Assembly: GCA_002914805.1 (NCBI GenBank)
Contig: JXTB01000176.1
Location: 1 to 64,000 of the forward strand
Direction: 5' to 3'
Origin: Parasponia andersonii
Taxonomy: Eukaryota; Streptophyta; Magnoliopsida; Rosales; Cannabaceae
DNA length: 64,000 nt
Shown here: piece by piece, positions 24,014-35,612 of the stretch
Layout of the letters: each line of letters begins with the position of its first letter
How positions within the stretch are numbered: the stretch's first letter is position 1
Program-made: the position numbers and the translations under genes
Notes under the pieces: model-generated
What the model saw: only the letters and a program-made list of their open reading frames with translations
Told to the model about the DNA's origin: nothing
The model's database searches: none

Positions 24014-25041
24014 TTGAAAAGAAATATGGATAGATTTAGTCCTATGCGAGCATCAGGGATCTTAGCTATATGCGAGCAGTTTTGGAGTCTCATCCTAGGG
24101 TTGTATCAGCAAGCTACTCATCGAATTTTTTATAATCGATCTACGGATTCATAAAAATCATTCGAGCAGTTCGTTAAAAAAGAAAATATACTCTTTCACG
24201 AGTTCATCTCTGTCAGTCATCTAAAAGAAGAATCTATAAATCAACGAAGGGGATTTGAAAATTTCCATTTTACAGTCCATCTGAATGCGGGATGGGTTTA
24301 TGTTCAAAATATTTAGGCTCTACGGTATTTAGGTTCTATGGTTTGTTCCTATTTTCTACTCTAGAATCTGTAAATAAGAGTTCTGGAAAAATCGAAGAAC
24401 AAGAGAGAGGATATATACTAACCTTTCTTCGAAGACGGAGGGACCAAGATGACGTTTGAAGGATTGTGATGATAGCTTCATCGGATAAAATGATAAAGTT
24501 ATGGGAGCTAAGAAACAGAACGACACTAGAAGGATGGCTCTGTGAATACTTCGGGTTTCGAGAAAAATAGCAGACGATAGGTTTTTTTTTGAAAAGGTGG
24601 CAGATTAGTTTTTGATATATATACCTCGAGTGTCATCAAATCACAGCCGTAAATCAAGGTATTTAATTTTTAGATCCAAAGGCAGAAGTTCACGCGGGAT
24701 TTAATTTTTCTAAAATTAAATCGGTATCTTTTCAAAATTTGAAACGATTCGATTTAAGACGATAGCCGGTATCATCGCTATCATTATGTCTATTTAAAAA
24801 GGAAAAAGAAGGAAAAGTCTCCTCTAGTTTTGCTATTCTTCTTAAAAAAGGTGACACGTGGTTTCATCTGTCAGAAAAAGGTACGTGTGATCTTGAAAAT
24901 GGTGAGATTTGAGATCTGGCGACTCTTTGACTCTTCCAAGAGTCTCAAGTCTAGGTCATGACATCGTATTTTTTAAGCTCGCAATTATAGTAGAAGGAAG
25001 CTCCATTTTATCCTAAAGAACTAATGGAGCTAGGGGGCAAT

Positions 25042-25759
25042 TGTTGTACGATCTAAAATCCTATATGCTGGTCAATACCATGAAGGGAAAAGTTGACCAG
25101 GTGAGTGTCAGGTCGCATGAGTAAGTTAATGTGACTTCTTCCGAAAGAGTTACGTGCGACCTCCACCGCATAAGTTAGTGCGATCTCCTCCGAACGAGTT
25201 TAGTACGGCCTCCTCTGAACGAGTTAAGTGTGACCAGAATGAAAAGGAAACTAGACTAAGCTTCGTCAAACGGGTAACCTACAAAGAAAGGGAAACAAAA
25301 GTTTCTCTTTAAAGATCGACCAGTCATCTTATTTAAGTGATTACCTAGTTATATTGTTACTCAAATTGTATTGCCCAATTGTACAGTTACCCATTCTTAC
25401 AATTGGGAAATATTGAGCTATCCTCACTTATATAAAGGGAGTTCAATGTTTCAGTGAGGAGCTGAAACTTTTTTTGATCTTGAGAGACTGGGAGATCTTT
25501 GATCCTTTCTTGATCTTTGAAATCTTTTGAGAACCTTTTAAATTCTTGTTTCTTCTTTCCAGACAATACATTATAATTTTGAGCTCTTGTAATTCTCTAA
25601 AAAATAGTAAAAAACAGTGGACGTAGGCTCATTTTTTTTGGGGCTGAACCATTATAAAATTCTTGTCTCTTTATTTGCTTTAGTTAATTAACCATTTTCA
25701 CACACAAGCCACATCTTGCGATTTTCCTAAATTTATCGTTGATAAAACTTCCGTCAATA
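25042..25759 (+). repeat. Gypsy-1 3' LTR
   Basis: Begins TGTTGTACGATC after the purine-rich TAGGGGGCAA (25031-25040) and ends CCGTCAATA where the 5' LTR ends CGTCAACA. It is shorter than the 5' LTR because it has fewer GTGCGACCTC units and lacks the partial repeat. Confidence 0.93.
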
Positions 25760-25764
25760 CACAT

Positions 25765-27657
25765 GTTTTGTAGTAATAAAAATAAACCCCAAACACATGG
25801 AAATGTTGCAATTAGTAAGCCCATAAATTGTAGACAATTATAGAACACATGAAATTTTATAGGAAATATATAGCTATCCAAAAATGAAATACAAGGATGA
25901 AAGAACAGAGTAGTCCAGAAAATATGAGAATAAATGTTGTTCGGATGTTCTCTAGATGCCCAAAAAGGCCATGCCCTTAGGTCAATGCATATTTAGCTTT
26001 AATTATACTTTCTCACAATCATCGTGTCTTTTGCGGCACTCTTACATTTAAAATGGCCTCATGAAACGACGTGTCGTTTTAGTGTTGAGTCTTGGCAAAC
26101 AGTAACACCGTGTCTTTACAATAAGCCGAAAGATATAATAAAGCGACATGTCGCCGTTTCACAGACCCAAAACACCCACATCCAGGAAAACCATTTCGCG
26201 GGAACAAGAGGGACCTAGCTCCACAAAAAGACATGTTGTTTCTGGCACGCAACTGAGTTCCAGATAAAACAATATATATGTAGTTTATTTCTGCGACCTT
26301 TCTCTTGAAAACAGAATGAATATAAACGACTTGACGTTGTCAAGCCCTTTATTTGTTGTCGAAGACAAAATGACACAATAAGGGACTGGCATTTATCGAT
26401 GAGAAAAGAAAACACTGTTCGTAGACGGATCTGCACTTATTACCTTTTTACTATTATTGAAAATTAAAAATTGTCAAGTAAACACGGAACTAAACTTGAA
26501 CAAGAACTTTGCGAATTTAGCTACACGATAAAGGTTACATTGGAGGATGATTATAAAACTTCAATCGGCTCTGTGGTTTTCAGCCTGATAATCTTCTATT
26601 CTTATGTCAATTACAGATTTTTTTGAATTATAAAAATAAGTCAGTAAATTGATTATCTAGATTTTTCAATAAAAAATCAGCCCCGGCATTCTTTAATTTT
26701 TGGTACTTAGGGCTGGAATTTTATAAAAAGCCCAAAACTATATAAGGCAGTTCAGTTTTTTTAAAACAGCACGCTATTGTTTTATTGGTTAGATATAAAT
26801 TCAGACATTTAAATTAATCTGTTATTTTATCATGTTTCATTGGGTAAATTTGTTTTTTTTTTTTTTTTTGAACCCGGGTAAATTTGTTTATGATCTAAAC
26901 TCATTTAGGATAATTCTAATCCTGCAAACTTTGTGCTATTTTAGTCTTGTTGTCACCCTTAATTAGAAGGTATTGACAAAATATTAATTTGTAACTATTA
27001 GAAATATAAAGTCATCGATGAGAGGTTTAATGATTATTAATTGATGCGCTTTTATTATGATAACCACAGCTTCAAATGAAAACAAGCAGAGCACTTACGA
27101 AAAAAAGAAAAAATAAAATAAAACCATGTTATCAGATTATCACTCTTGTTTTTTTTTTCCCCTCTTTTGGTTGGAGAACACGGAGAGAGAAAAATACAAA
27201 GAAGGCATGCAATTAGAGATCCAATATCGAATATTATGTGATGTAATTGGGCTAAGGCAACACCACTTGGAATCCAGACCCAAATCTTGTCGGTTTCATC
27301 ACATACAGCCTAACACTGACCAAGACTCCTCACCAAATAACAACTCCACAACCTAAGAAAGTATATAAAACAAAAACAAAAACCCAAAAAAAACAAAACT
27401 TTGCAGTATCACTAGTACATGCATATATTTCGAAAACAGATATTTCCCTAGCAAAGATGTCATTCATATTATAGTATTGCACACTGAATGCGACAGTGAC
27501 TTTCCTGCTAGCTGGAGCCTGTAAGAACTCCGCAATAAAATAACCATAAAGTTCTGAGAACAAGAGGACTAGCTTTTGAGAAAGAAAACTAGTACGCCCC
27601 AGTCCCACAACGTACCAAACTCTCTTATTTCGATTCAACAAGATATTAATGCCAATA
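25765..27657. other. Intergenic between Gypsy-1 and XTH-B promoter
   Basis: No gene recognised. From about 27234 onward the sequence is visibly homologous to 33848 onward, upstream of XTH-C, so the B/C duplication includes at least 700 bp of 5' flank. Confidence 0.6.
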
Positions 27658-27876
27658 ACCGCGTCCACAGTTTTGGTTCCTCATTTATGCTCAGTTAGTG
27701 CGATTTTGACTTGGCAAAATAACCCTTACTACTTTCCTAGGCTCAGCTGGTATCGACAACTGGCTACAGCTCGAGACTTGGAGAAAGCGGATAGAGAGAC
27801 AAAGAGAGACCTTTCTGAGCTACTTCCTTAACCTTTTTTTTACCCAATGACGAGTTAAGGCAACTAAGTATAAATA
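27658..27876 (+). promoter_or_regulatory. XTH-B promoter with CGCG-box module
   Basis: ACCGCGTC is at 27658-27665, TTGACT at 27706-27711, AACTGGCTACAGCT at 27758-27771 and TATAAATA at 27869-27876, 93 bp before the ATG. The first fits the CAMTA-type CGCG-box core and the second the W-box core. Whether these proteins bind here is inference. The same order recurs upstream of C and F. Confidence 0.7.
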
Positions 27877-27961
27877 CCAACCCAGTTTTTGAAATTATAA
27901 ACCATTCGATTACAGTCTATATTTTATGTTCAAGTCCCATATAGATCTTACATACATAACC

Positions 27962-29047
27962 ATGGCTTCTTTTTCTTTGACGAATTACATTGTGGTGGTC
28001 TTGTTGGTGTTTTGCATTGCTGTTCGTGTATCAGCTGGTGATCTGAACAGAGATTTTCAGATTACATGGGGTGATGGCAGAGCTAAGATAGTCAACAATG
28101 GCGAGCTTCTTACTCTGTCTCTTGACAAGGCCTCTGGCTCTGGATTTCAGTCCAAGAATGAGTATCTATTTGGTCAAATCGATATGCAGCTCAAGCTTGT
28201 TCCTGGCAATTCTGCTGGCACTGTCACTGCCTACTATGTATGCTCTCTTAACCATTGATTAGTTTTCTTTGTATCATATTCATATGGAGCTGGAAATAAA
28301 TATCCTTATTGTGTTTTTTCTGGTATGAAATTTTCAGTTGTCATCAAAAGGGTCGACTTGGGATGAGATTGACTTTGAGTTCTTGGGGAATCTAAGTGGT
28401 GATCCTTACATTCTTCATACCAATGTGTTCAGCCAAGGCAAAGGCAACAGAGAACAACAGTTCTATTTATGGTTTGACCCAACTGCTGATTTCCACACTT
28501 ACTCAATCCTTTGGAACCCTCGGCACATTGTGTAAGTACCCTTTAATTAATTCTCCAAAATTTCAAGTATCAGTCTTCTTTTACTTAATGGGGTTTGGTG
28601 AAATCCTTGAAATTAATAAAACTCTTGTCTTGCTTTGTTTTCAGTTTCTCTGTTGATGGTACCCCAATTAGGAAGTTCAAGAACCTGGAATCAAAGGGTG
28701 TCCCATATCCGAAGAACCAGCCAATGAGGATTTACTCGAGCCTTTGGAACGCTGATGATTGGGCCACAAGGGGTGGTTTGGTCAAAACAGATTGGAGTAA
28801 AGCTCCTTTCACTGCCTCCTATAGGAACTTCAAAGCCAATGCTTGTGTCTGGTCCTCAGGTAAATCCTCGTGTGGCTCAAATTCTCCATCTTCAGCCTCC
28901 AATTCCAATTCGTGGCTCAACCAAGAGTTGGATTCAGCTGGTGAAGAAAAGTTGAAATGGGTTCAGAAGAATTACTTGATTTACAATTATTGCTCAGATT
29001 CTAAGAGGTTTCCCCAAGGTTTCCCTCCAGAATGCAACGTGGCCTAA
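27962..29047 (+). CDS. XTH: XTH-B: xyloglucan endotransglucosylase/hydrolase
   Basis: Exons 27962-28237, 28338-28531 and 28645-29047 join to 290 residues. The start is the ATG in AACCATGGC, 93 bp after the TATA box; an upstream in-frame ATG at 27926 would spoil the signal peptide. Signal peptide is about residues 1-25 (ending VRVSA), then the GH16 jelly roll with WDEIDFEF: nucleophile E102, D104, acid/base E106, and N-glycosylation site N110-L-S. The XET_C part has [13 protein letters not shown] and [13 protein letters not shown]. The enzyme would cut and religate xyloglucan in the wall, and closely resembles the XTH22-25 group. Intron 1 uses GTATGC where paralogues have GTAAGC/GTAAGT. Its promoter matches C while intron 1 and exon 2 match G. 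Confidence 0.97.
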
Positions 29048-29118
29048 AGTTGATTATGATATTTGTACGAAGATCCTTGATTTTGTACCCACGCACTAGG
29101 CTATTTCGTTTGTTATCA

Positions 29119-29136
29119 ATATAATTCTTTTATTCG
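29119..29136 (+). terminator. XTH-B 3' UTR conserved block
   Basis: ATATAATTCTTTTATTCG lies about 70 bp after the stop. Near-identical copies follow C (35688-35705), D (42946-42963), E (48054-48071) and G (62635-62652). It is a plausible polyadenylation-signal region. Confidence 0.5.
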
Positions 29137-32100
29137 TTTTAGATATGTCCCACAAATCTATCTAATAATAATAATTTATTATACAATAAGTCAATTAACT
29201 AGCTTAAACTGTACAAGAAACGAGTTAAGCATATGACCATTATATAATATTCGACTGCTGGTACCAAAGTTTGTATTGTCTATTACTAATGTTTTTTCAC
29301 TGTGCTATGGTATAACATACAACCTAATTAGACCATATCCGGTGCAATTATGCTTAAAAAAAAAAAGTACGCCCATATCCGGTGCAATTATGCTAAAAAA
29401 ATAAGTACGCAAATGCTAGATTTAGCATGATATGCTAAATATAACACTAACACTAACTTTTTAAGTTTTGTTTCAATATATATTAAATGAAATGTTATTT
29501 TGTATCTTAAACATGATTTTTATTTGAAAAAATATAATTTTTTCTACTATTAATCTTTATTATTTTATCATCTAAATACTCACTATAAAAAATAAGTTTA
29601 CCTAACAATTTACATTTACCCATATTCAACTTAAATGAACAAAATGGTCAATATAAAAAAATGTAAATAAAATTTTATTTTACTATTAATATTAATTGAA
29701 AATATTTTATTAATGATAAACTTGTAAATAAATTTACGAAATATATATACATACATTGAATTGGATAATATTGTGAACAGTATAAATATTTTATTGTTAA
29801 AATAGTGATAATATTGTAACTTATTTCACATGTTATAATTTAGTACAAACTATTCTTTGTGCCATATTTAGCACAAGAAATAGTAAGTGCTAAAAATTAT
29901 GTCAAATATAGAATATCATTAAAGAGCTATCTTTTAGTCAAATGCTAAAATTTTATATTAGTATGACATATACCGAACCTTGGAGATACTTTAATAATAT
30001 TATTATACATCTAAAACCATAAATTTGAGTCAATTTTAGGCGACGTAGTTTGTTTTCACTTTTGCTGACTACTTCTAATGAGAACCTTAGTTTTAAGTTT
30101 AATTGCACTATTAGTCCGTAATATATTATCATTTTAAAATATTAGTCTCCAGCTGTTTTTTTGTGAAATTTAAGTACCTAACGTTTCTCTTTTTGACATT
30201 GTTAATCTTTTCAGCATATTAATTCCATCTAAAATTCGTTAGAAATCATTTAAATAGGAAAAAGTTTCTTTGATTGATCCCTTTTTTTTGGCATTTACAT
30301 CTCCAACTAATAGTATTGTATCCGCTAATCTTTTGGAAAATTAAAATTTAACTGCGGCTATAAAAGAAATAATTCATTTAAGAATCAAAATAAATAAATA
30401 AATAAAAAATCATACTGACAAATCCCAGTTTATATTAAACTATAATAACTCTTATGGACTAAGAAAAAATTACTTTACCATTTTAAAAAAAGATTTCACA
30501 TACACTCTTTTCTACTAGTCAAATTTGGCTAAAAATTCACATATATTAAATTTTCATTTAATATGAATGGTTATTATAAAAACTTAATTAATTATTTACC
30601 TAAATAATTTAGCAAATAAGCATGGAAATTTTTATAGATTTTCCATTTTTTATGTTATTATAAAAAAATAACTAATTGTTTATATGTAAAGAGTACTATA
30701 GTTAAGTCTAGAGAATTTATAGATTTGTTTTCTTTTTCTTTTACTAAGTAGTTTTAATTAATTATTTTATTTTAAGAGATATCACTATAATTTTGACAAG
30801 AATTAATTGCGAAAAATAATGTTAATAAGATATATGAACGCCAAAAAAAAAAAACAAAAGACTAAATTGCTAAATAATTTAAATAATATGAATCAATGAG
30901 ATATAATTTCTCCTATCTAAATGAATTCTAATAGAAACTTAAATGAGATATACCAAAAGAATTATTGGGGCCAAAAAGAGAAATACTAGGTATTTGAAAG
31001 CCAAAAAAAAAAAAATGCGGAGATTATGCCAAAATGAGAATACGTAGGAGACGAATGATGCTATTTATCCTTCGATACGTTGAAAGAAACTTTTTTATTT
31101 GCTACTGTGCCATATTATATTATAACATATACTATTATATTATAATGTTTAGTTTTATATTTCACTAAAATGTTATATTATAATATACTATATTTCGTGA
31201 GTGGTCATGTTGAATAGTAAATGAAAACTATTATTTTTCCTTTTCAAGTTGTCCAACGATGGCCTCGCTTGGTAACACTTTTCTTATCGTATTTCGTATT
31301 CTTTTTTATTTTTTAATGTTTGAAAAAAAAAGTGTTCAGTAACTATATTTTCCTTTTTTTTTTTAACTGTTTAAAAAAAATCTCTCGTAACAATGCATTT
31401 GTCTTTAAAAGCAAAAATTTTTCAATATAAAGAAAAGGTTCTTACAGAATTACAGATTCAAAGTCCAAAAAATTGAAATATCTGAGATGTCTAATTTTTT
31501 TCTTTTAAATTATAACATTGGTTACCTTAAGTAACCTGATTCGTTCTATCAGGTACCTTTGACATATGCATAATTCCGGTTTTGAAGAGAAAAATTACAT
31601 TTCTCTAAATAAATTCTGGAAGTGGTATTTTTTTAAAAAAATATAATATTTAAAAAGCGCTATTTTTTTAAAGAAATCCTAGAATTTTCAAATAAAATTA
31701 GACCAGTTTTAAATTTAATATTTATACCATTTTAAAAATTTATTTAGAAAAATACCACTTTTAAATGGGATATTGTGATTTGAAAAAAATAAGGGGAGAA
31801 AAAAATGAAAGAAGTGATGAGAAAAAATCAAGAAGAGAAAGTAATAAGAGTAAAACTAATGAGAGAGAAGTGATGAAAAAGAAAGTAAAAAAGGATAAAA
31901 GGAGGAGAGAAAAAGAAAGTATTGAGAGAAATAAGGAGGGACAAAATAGCGATCTAGAAAGATAAAATAGAAAGATAAAATAAAGAGAGAGAGAAAATGA
32001 CGCAAGAGAAATTGAGTAGTGTACAATATTGTGTTAGACTTAAATTGTACAATATATATAGTGCAATACAAATTAATCTTTTTATTTTTATATTGTAAGT

Positions 32101-32648
32101 ATTATATTAAATTTTGATATCGTATTAAATAATATAATTCAAAAATACAGCTAAATAAGAATTATAGTATTTAATTAATATAATACATAATCCTCACATA
32201 AAGTACCAAACATGACTTAATTAAGGGTAAAAAATAGCGAAAACATTTCTTAGAAAATTAGGTTAAAATTGCTTAATATGAATTATGCAATGTTAATCAA
32301 TTATATATGGACAAAAGCTTTAACCCTCCGAGCCAAATGCCACAAAGTTGAAAAACAAACGTCATATATTCAATCTTTAAAAGCCAAACCATTCATGTCT
32401 TTATTATAAAAATTAAAATGTCACAGCCCTAAAACATCTATTCAAACTAAAAGAGTCCATCAAACAAGATTTATCGATACATTCTCAATTTTCAGATACA
32501 TACCTCATAACACGTCTCTAAATTAATCAAGCAATCCCTCGTGCTAGTAACGTGTTGTAAATCGGCTTATTAACACAAGGATTCAAGTAACAATTATGAA
32601 ATCATTGTAATAATCATAGTAACAATAACAGTAAAATAAAAAAAAATA
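29137..32648. other. Intergenic B-C, very AT-rich
   Basis: No gene recognised. It holds a short direct repeat of CCCATATCCGGTGCAATTATG (29331 and 29372), long A/T tracts, a segment near 31590-31760 with short inverted AAATACCACTT/AAGTGGTATTT arms that may be a decayed MITE, and a purine-rich low-complexity stretch (31785-32000). Confidence 0.55.
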
Positions 32649-32932
32649 TATTAAGAATTAATGAACGATAAAGTTAATTGAACGAAAAATAAAAATATAC
32701 AGATTTAAGTGAAAAATCTTAATAAAAAAAAACTATCGACAGAGGAAAAAGAATTTCACTATATTAAAAAATCAAATACTGAGTCTTACAAAATCAAACC
32801 AAAATATATATAATCTCAAAATCCTAAAATACATACTTATACAGATAAAATATGTACAAACAATATCATATATATGTTGGACTATGAGTTTTTTAGTTCA
32901 GGTTAAACAAAATTCAAGACACGAATTCTATA
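32649..32932 (-). repeat. Solo LTR of the Copia-2 family
   Basis: The reverse complement aligns along its full length with the Copia-2 LTRs: it starts near TTATAGAATTCG, contains TATTTTGGTTTGAT and AATATAGTGAAATTC, and ends TTAATTCTTAATA. No primer site or coding sequence adjoins it, so it is a solo LTR left by recombination or a fragment. No matching TSD was found (aaata left, aagac right). Confidence 0.8.
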
Positions 32933-34230
32933 AAGACGGTAAAAGATAAAGGTAAAAGATAAAAACAGAGATATAGAGAGAAAAAAGAGAAGCTCATTTT
33001 ATTATAATTATGGTAGCTATTTATGTATAAGAGTAGCTTGAGATTTTACGTATCCAATATTATCGAAATAACCTTAAATAAAAACTGTTAATAGCTGGTT
33101 CAATGGAGTTAATTAAGTAATATCTTCTTAACAATATATATCCCATTACTTCTAACACGAACTAAATTTTGAATAAGAAAATTGGTAAATTTAGATTCAC
33201 GACAAAGGTTTACGAGGACACCCGTCTTATTGGTTTTNGAAAAGAATATCTATAAATAATTAAAAAAATACCTATCCAATTGGTAATATATATATATATA
33301 TAGGTAATATATATATATATATATATAAAAGAATAGTATAGTTCCCACATATATCGTACTTCATAGTCAAGTTGCATATTTATTAAGGATTAATCATGAA
33401 ATTGATAAAGTTAAAAGGAAAAAATCTAGATATATAGGTAGTTTCATCTTGTTTAAATGATCTGATATTGATTCATTAGTTAGATAAAAATCAAGAGAAT
33501 AACATTAGATAAAGAATTTGTGTTTTTAAAGGTATATTACATCCCGTTTTAAACAGTTTGCAGATTTGTTTAGTAGTAATTGGGATTTAGCATTACTTTT
33601 CGTCACTTTGACCATTTGACAAGAGATTTATAAGATATTTCAAATTACAAGGTACTGATTAAATATTAATATTAGAAATATATAGACATAGGTTAGTGAC
33701 GTCAAAATAACTTGAAGTTTAAGTATTTTTATGCAAAAATAAACCTCATTTTTGTGTTTTACAAATTAATACTTTTAACATTTTAAATCTAAGCGAAATT
33801 ATACCCTTTAATGCCATTCAAATGGTAAAAAGACGAAATATCTAATGCTATGTGATGTAATTGGACTAGGAAACACTAGAATCCAGAACTTATCGGTTCA
33901 ATCACATATAGCCTATATTACTCACCGAGGACGCTTCACCAAATAACAAAAAAAAATATAAAACAAAAACATTACAATATTATTAGTGCACATTTCGAAA
34001 ACAGATATTTCACGCATAAAAATGTCACGTGTCATATTATATCTACGTATTATTACATATTGAATGCGACAGTGACTTTCCTGCTGCTAGCTGGAGCCTG
34101 TAAAGTCCCCAATAAATTAACCCAATAATGTTCTCAGAAGAACAAATTTTACTTCCGAGAAAGAAAAGGAAAACCGGTACACTACTCCCACCAAACTCTC
34201 TTATTTCTTCACAAAATATTAATGCCCGAA
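32933..34230. other. Intergenic before XTH-C, with (TA)n tract and a single n
   Basis: Two TA-repeat runs lie at about 33284-33327. A lone n at 33238 marks an uncertain join or base. From about 33848 the sequence is homologous to the XTH-B 5' flank. Confidence 0.6.
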
Positions 34231-34439
34231 ACCGCGTCCATGGTTTGGTTAATTACTTAATATTCTTAGACAGTGCGGATTTGACTTTGTAAAAAACCCT
34301 TTGCTACTTTCCTAGGCTCAACTGGTGTCAACATAACTGGCTACAGCTCGAGACTTGGAGACAGAGACAGAGACCTTCCTGTGCTACTTCCTCAACTTTT
34401 TTGTACGTATCCAATAACGAGTTAATCCAAGTATAAATA
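34231..34439 (+). promoter_or_regulatory. XTH-C promoter with CGCG-box module
   Basis: ACCGCGTC 34231-34238, TTGACT 34281-34286, AACTGGCTACAGCT 34335-34348 and TATAAATA 34432-34439, 87 bp before the ATG. Spacing is nearly that of XTH-B. Confidence 0.7.
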
Positions 34440-34518
34440 ACACCCGAGTTCTTAAATTTATAAACCATTCAATTACAGTCCTCACTCGTGTCTCATAAAA
34501 GATCTCAAATACGAAACC

Positions 34519-35612
34519 ATGGCTTCTTCTTCTTCGGCGAATTACTTGGTGGCGGTCTTGTTGGTGTTCTGCATTGTTGTTAATGTATCAGCTGGTGATC
34601 TGAACAGAGATTTTCAGATTACATGGGGTGATGGCAGAGCTAAGATAGTCAACAATGGCGAGCTTCTTACTCTGTCTCTTGACAAGGCCTCTGGCTCCGG
34701 ATTTGAGTCCAAGAATGAGTATCTCTTTGGCCAAATCGATATGCAGCTCAAGCTTGTCCCTGGCAACTCTGCTGGCACTGTCACTGCCTACTATGTAAGC
34801 TCTCTTAAGTCTTAACCTTGAATTAGTATTTACACAAGGTTTATATGTGATCATTTGGCTTGAAACTAATCAATATTCTTAATATGTTTTTTGAAATTTT
34901 CAGTTGTCATCAAAAGGGTCCACTTGGGATGAAATTGACTTTGAGTTTTTGGGGAACCTAAGTGGAGATCCCTACATTCTTCACACCAATGTGTTCAGCC
35001 AAGGCAAAGGCAACAGAGAACAACAGTTCTATTTATGGTTTGACCCGACTGCTGATTTCCACACTTATTCCATCCTTTGGAATCCTCAGTACATTGTGTA
35101 AGTACCCTTTAACTAATTTTTCAAAATTTCAGGACTCCATCTTGTTTTCCTTAATGGGTTTTGGTCAAAACCTTGATTAACAACATTCTTGCTCTGTTTT
35201 CAGTTTCTCTGTTGATGGTACCCCAATTAGAAAGTTCAAGAACTTGGAATCAAAGGGTGTCCCATATCCAAAGAACCAACCAATGAGGATTTACTCGAGC
35301 CTTTGGAACGCTGACGATTGGGCCACAAGGGGTGGTTTGGTCAAAACAGATTGGAGTAAGGCTCCTTTCACTGCCTCCTACAGGAATTTCAAAGCCAATG
35401 CTTGTGTATGGTCTTCTGGTAAATCTTCATGTGGTTCAAATTCTCCATCTTCAACTTCCAACTCCAATTCCAATTCATGGCTCAACCAAGAGTTGGATTC
35501 AGCTGGTGAAGAAAAGTTGAAATGGGTTCAGAAGAATTACTTGATTTACAATTACTGCTCAGATTCTAAAAGGTTTCCACTAGGTTTCCCCCCAGAATGC
35601 AACATGGCCTAA
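34519..35612 (+). CDS. XTH: XTH-C: xyloglucan endotransglucosylase/hydrolase
   Basis: Exons 34519-34794, 34904-35097 and 35204-35612 give 292 residues. The signal peptide ends about NVSA-GDL. The catalytic motif WDEIDFEF has E102, D104 and E106 with N-glycosylation at N110. The C-terminal XET_C region has the four usual cysteines. It is a secreted wall-modifying GH16 enzyme. It differs from its paralogues by NPQYIV in place of NPQHIV at the end of exon 2 and by RFPLG in place of RFPQG near the C terminus. Its promoter and 5' flank are duplicates of those of XTH-B, but its intron 1 resembles that of D in part rather than B. Confidence 0.97.

Larger units (their letters stand above)
14879..25759 (+). 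mobile_element. Gypsy-1: Tat-type Ty3/gypsy LTR retrotransposon with TSD
   Basis: A 10.9-kb element with LTRs at 14879-15698 and 25042-25759, flanked by cacgt (14874-14878) and cacat (25760-25764), which differ by one CpG-type transition. Domain order is gag, protease, RT, RNase H, second RNase H, integrase. The extra archaeal-type RNase H before integrase marks the Tat lineage of plant gypsy elements. A long 3' region carries an antisense gene. The frame has stops, two frameshifts and an N gap, so the copy is not autonomous. It separates XTH-A from XTH-B. Confidence 0.95.

Noticed and set aside
27926..27961. Upstream ATG at 27926 as the XTH-B start
   Set aside because: It is in frame but would add a polar stretch (FKSHIDLTY) before the signal peptide, whereas paralogues start at the MAS/MAP position.
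31765..31965. Lys/Glu/Arg-rich 66-codon frame
   Set aside because: It lies in a purine-rich low-complexity stretch with no splice or homology support.
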